64,000 nt of DNA from Propionicicella superfundia DSM 22317 (GTDB taxonomy: Bacteria > Actinomycetota > Actinomycetes > Propionibacteriales > Propionibacteriaceae). This document shows positions 62,159 through 64,000 of this stretch, piece by piece. The position numbers were made by a program, and so were the translations under genes. Position 1 is the first letter of the stretch; every line of letters starts with the position of its first letter. The stretch covers positions 1 to 64,000 of the forward strand of contig NZ_AUIA01000018.1 in NCBI RefSeq assembly GCF_000423465.1, written 5' to 3'. The notes under the pieces were generated by a model. It was given only the letters and a program-made list of their open reading frames with translations. It ran no database searches and was not told where the DNA came from.

Positions 62159-62787
62159 CCCTCGACCTCTCCGTCTATCTCATCACCGACACCGGCCTGT
62201 GCGGCGGGTACGGCGTGGCCCGCACCGTCCGCGACGCCATCGGCGCCGGGGCCACGTTCGTCCAGGTCCGTGATCCCCACGCCACCGACGACGAATTCCT
62301 CGCCCTCGCCGTCCAGGTCGTCGCCGCCGCCCGCGGGACCGGGGTGCCGGTCGTCCTCAACGACCGCGTCCACCTCGTCGCCGCGGCGGGCGCCGACGGC
62401 GCTCACGTCGGGCAGGGAGACATGCCGATCGCACAGGCCCGGGAGCTGCTCGGTCCCGACGCGATCCTCGGCCTCTCGGCGTCCGAGCCGGCCGAGTTCG
62501 CCGCGGCCCGCGCCACGGGCGCCCGACTGGACTACGTCGGCATCGGGCCGGTGTTCGACCAGTCGACCAAACCCGACGCGGGAGCCGCCCTCGGGCTCGC
62601 CGGCTTGGCGGAGCGGGTGGCCGCCTGCCCGTGGCCGGCCGTCGCGATCGGCGGCATCGGACCCTCCAACATCGCCGCCGTTCGGGACACCGGCGTCGCC
62701 GGGGCATCCGTGGTGAGCGCGATCTGCGGGCAGCCCGACCCGGCGGCCGCGACCGCCTCGCTCGTGCGTGAATGGAGTCGTCGATGA
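62155..62787 (+). CDS. thiE: Thiamine-phosphate synthase
   Basis: 210 residues from GTG 62155. TIM barrel joining the thiazole and pyrimidine halves of thiamine. YLITDTGLCGG, FVQVRDPHATDDEFLALA, VVLNDRVHLVAAAGADGAHVGQGDMP, LGLSASEP, DYVGIGPVFDQSTKPDAG and AIGGIGPSNI are the family motifs. Overlaps thiD by ATGA. Confidence 0.94.
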   Translation: MTLDLSVYLITDTGLCGGYGVARTVRDAIGAGATFVQVRDPHATDDEFLALAVQVVAAARGTGVPVVLNDRVHLVAAAGADGAHVGQGDMPIAQARELLGPDAILGLSASEPAEFAAARATGARLDYVGIGPVFDQSTKPDAGAALGLAGLAERVAACPWPAVAIGGIGPSNIAAVRDTGVAGASVVSAICGQPDPAAATASLVREWSRR

Positions 62788-63578
62788 CCATCACCGCCTT
62801 GTCGATCGCCGGCAGCGACCCGTCGGGGGGCGCCGGCATCCAGGCCGACCTGAAGACGTTCTCGGCCCTCGGCGCCTACGGCATGACCGTGATCACGGCC
62901 CTCACCGCGCAGAGCACCCAGGGCGTCACCGGCGTCCACGTCGTCCCGACCGACTTCGTGAAGCTGCAACTCGACACCGTCCTGGCGGACATCGCACCGA
63001 CCGCCGTGAAAATCGGGATGCTCGCCACGACCGACCTGGCCGACCTCGTCGGGCAGTACCTGCCCGGGTTCGCGATCAGCGTCCTCGACCCCGTCATGGT
63101 CGCCACCAGCGGGGACCGGCTCCTGTCGCGCGACGCCGAGGACGCCGTCCGCCGGCTCATCCCCCTGGCGAGCCTCATCACCCCGAACATCTCCGAGGCG
63201 GCCGTCCTGCTGGACACCGCCCCGGCGACGACGACGGCCGGACTCGAGGCCCAGGCCCGGGCCCTGCTCGACCTCGGGGCCCAGCGGGTCCTGCTGAAGG
63301 GCGGGCACCTCGACGACGCCGCGACCGACGTCTACACCGAGCCCGGACGCACCGTCCGACTCACCGCGCGCCGCGTCGCCACGACGAACACGCACGGCAC
63401 CGGCTGCACCCTGTCGTCGGCGATCGCGGCGCTCCGCCCGGTCAGCGCCGACTGGGTCGACGCCGTCGCCGCCGCCAAGGAGTACCTGACCGGGGCGATC
63501 GCCGCGGCCGACGGTCTGCGGATCGGGAGCGGCAACGGCCCGGTGCACCACTTCTTCGACATCTGGGAGCGCGCATGA
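62784..63578 (+). CDS. thiD: Hydroxymethylpyrimidine/phosphomethylpyrimidine kinase
   Basis: 264 residues from ATG 62784, which overlaps the thiE stop; an earlier ATG at 62772 is less likely. Phosphorylates HMP to HMP-PP. SIAGSDPSGGAGIQADLKTFSALGAYGMTVITALTAQ, VKIGMLATTDL, VLDPVMVATSG, LITPNISEAAVLL, VLLKGGHL and NTHGTGCTLSSAIAA (anion hole) are all present. Confidence 0.95.
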   Translation: MTITALSIAGSDPSGGAGIQADLKTFSALGAYGMTVITALTAQSTQGVTGVHVVPTDFVKLQLDTVLADIAPTAVKIGMLATTDLADLVGQYLPGFAISVLDPVMVATSGDRLLSRDAEDAVRRLIPLASLITPNISEAAVLLDTAPATTTAGLEAQARALLDLGAQRVLLKGGHLDDAATDVYTEPGRTVRLTARRVATTNTHGTGCTLSSAIAALRPVSADWVDAVAAAKEYLTGAIAAADGLRIGSGNGPVHHFFDIWERA

Positions 63579-64000
63579 GGTTCACCGACCGCCTGTGGGA
63601 GGCCATCGTCCCGATCCGGGCCGCGATCGGCGAACACCCGTTCCTGCAGACACTCGGGGACGGGACCCTCGACCGCGACCTGTTCGTGGGATACCTCACG
63701 CAGGACGCCCTCTACCTCGGCCAGTACGGACGCGTGCTCGCGGGTCTCGCCACGATGGCGACCGACCCCGCCGACCTCGTCTTCTGGGCGACCGGCGCCC
63801 GGGAGTCCATCGAGGTCGAGCGGCAACTCCACGCCAGCCACGTCGCGGACCCCGACGCGGCCACGATGTCGCCGACCTCCCGCGCCTACACGTCCTACCT
63901 GCTCTCGCTCCTCGCGGGTGGGAACTACGCCGAGGCCGCGACCGGCGTCCTGCCGTGCTACTGGGTGTACCAGGACGTCGGGAACGAACTGCTGGAGCGC
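63575..64000 (+). CDS. tenA: Aminopyrimidine aminohydrolase TenA (5' part)
   Basis: The first 142 codons are in the window; the gene runs off the right edge. Salvages thiamine pyrimidine from degraded thiamine. FLQTLGDGTLDRDLFVGYLTQDALYLGQYGRVLA, and LPCYWVYQDVG with the catalytic cysteine near residue 130, match TenA. Its ATG overlaps the thiD stop, making it the fourth gene of the TPP-riboswitch operon. Confidence 0.92.
   Translation, partial: MRFTDRLWEAIVPIRAAIGEHPFLQTLGDGTLDRDLFVGYLTQDALYLGQYGRVLAGLATMATDPADLVFWATGARESIEVERQLHASHVADPDAATMSPTSRAYTSYLLSLLAGGNYAEAATGVLPCYWVYQDVGNELLER

Overview
The window is high-GC, densely packed bacterial chromosome. Codons ending in C or G, frequent GTG starts, many ATGA/GTGA start-stop overlaps, and the gene families present (TadA-type pilus locus, LysM-BTAD regulator, GPP34 protein, MprAB-like two-component system, bkd cluster) point to an actinobacterium. 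A propionibacterial relative is a reasonable guess, but nothing here fixes the genus. I saw no rRNA, convincing tRNA, CRISPR array, transposase or prophage.

Layout. 1-11.5 kb: a truncated deoC-type aldolase with aberrant codon use, a phosphodiesterase-type hydrolase, alanine racemase, a DUF4282 membrane protein, a branched-chain 2-oxoacid dehydrogenase operon (E1a-E1b-E2), an acetate symporter pair (DUF485-actP), and a secreted Ig-repeat/DUF4430-like protein preceded by a cobalamin riboswitch. 11.5-18.4 kb: GPP34 protein, argF, a holin-family membrane protein, a tyrosine phosphatase, a response regulator/histidine kinase pair, then a DUF559 endonuclease-like gene bounded by two perfect 42-bp hairpin repeats, and MTA/SAH nucleosidase. 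18.6-21.5 kb: an accessory group with a truncated S1-protease-like secreted protein, a META-like lipoprotein, an ECF-type sigma factor and its probable membrane partner. 21.5-33.9 kb: HxlR regulator with a divergent NmrA-type reductase, an FGGY sugar kinase, a DJ-1/PfpI protein, small membrane proteins, an MFS exporter, heme A synthase, and a cobalamin-riboswitch-controlled cobalt importer operon (cbiMNQO) ending with a His-tailed EamA transporter.

34.3-42.8 kb: a nine-gene tad/flp pilus operon ending in a membrane LysM-BTAD protein. 42.9-47.1 kb: a SorC-type regulator facing a phosphoribulokinase, an FBPase-like protein and a GDPD-like protein; the kinase looks canonical while the other two have substitutions at expected metal ligands. 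47.2-52.6 kb: citrate synthase, YceI, a probable persulfide/sulfide-responsive locus (CoA-disulfide reductase-rhodanese, small Cys-rich protein, CstR-like repressor around one operator), and ornithine aminotransferase. 52.7-59 kb: a ChvE/GguAB-type sugar ABC importer with a BadF/NAGK-type kinase and a divergent LacI repressor. 59-64 kb: an ABC-2 exporter pair and a TPP-riboswitch-controlled thiM-thiE-thiD-tenA operon running off the window.

Themes: metabolite-sensing RNA control (two B12 riboswitches, one TPP riboswitch), sugar uptake and phosphorylation, and surface appendage assembly. The least explained loci are the PRK/FBPase-like/GDPD-like trio and the hairpin-flanked DUF559 gene.
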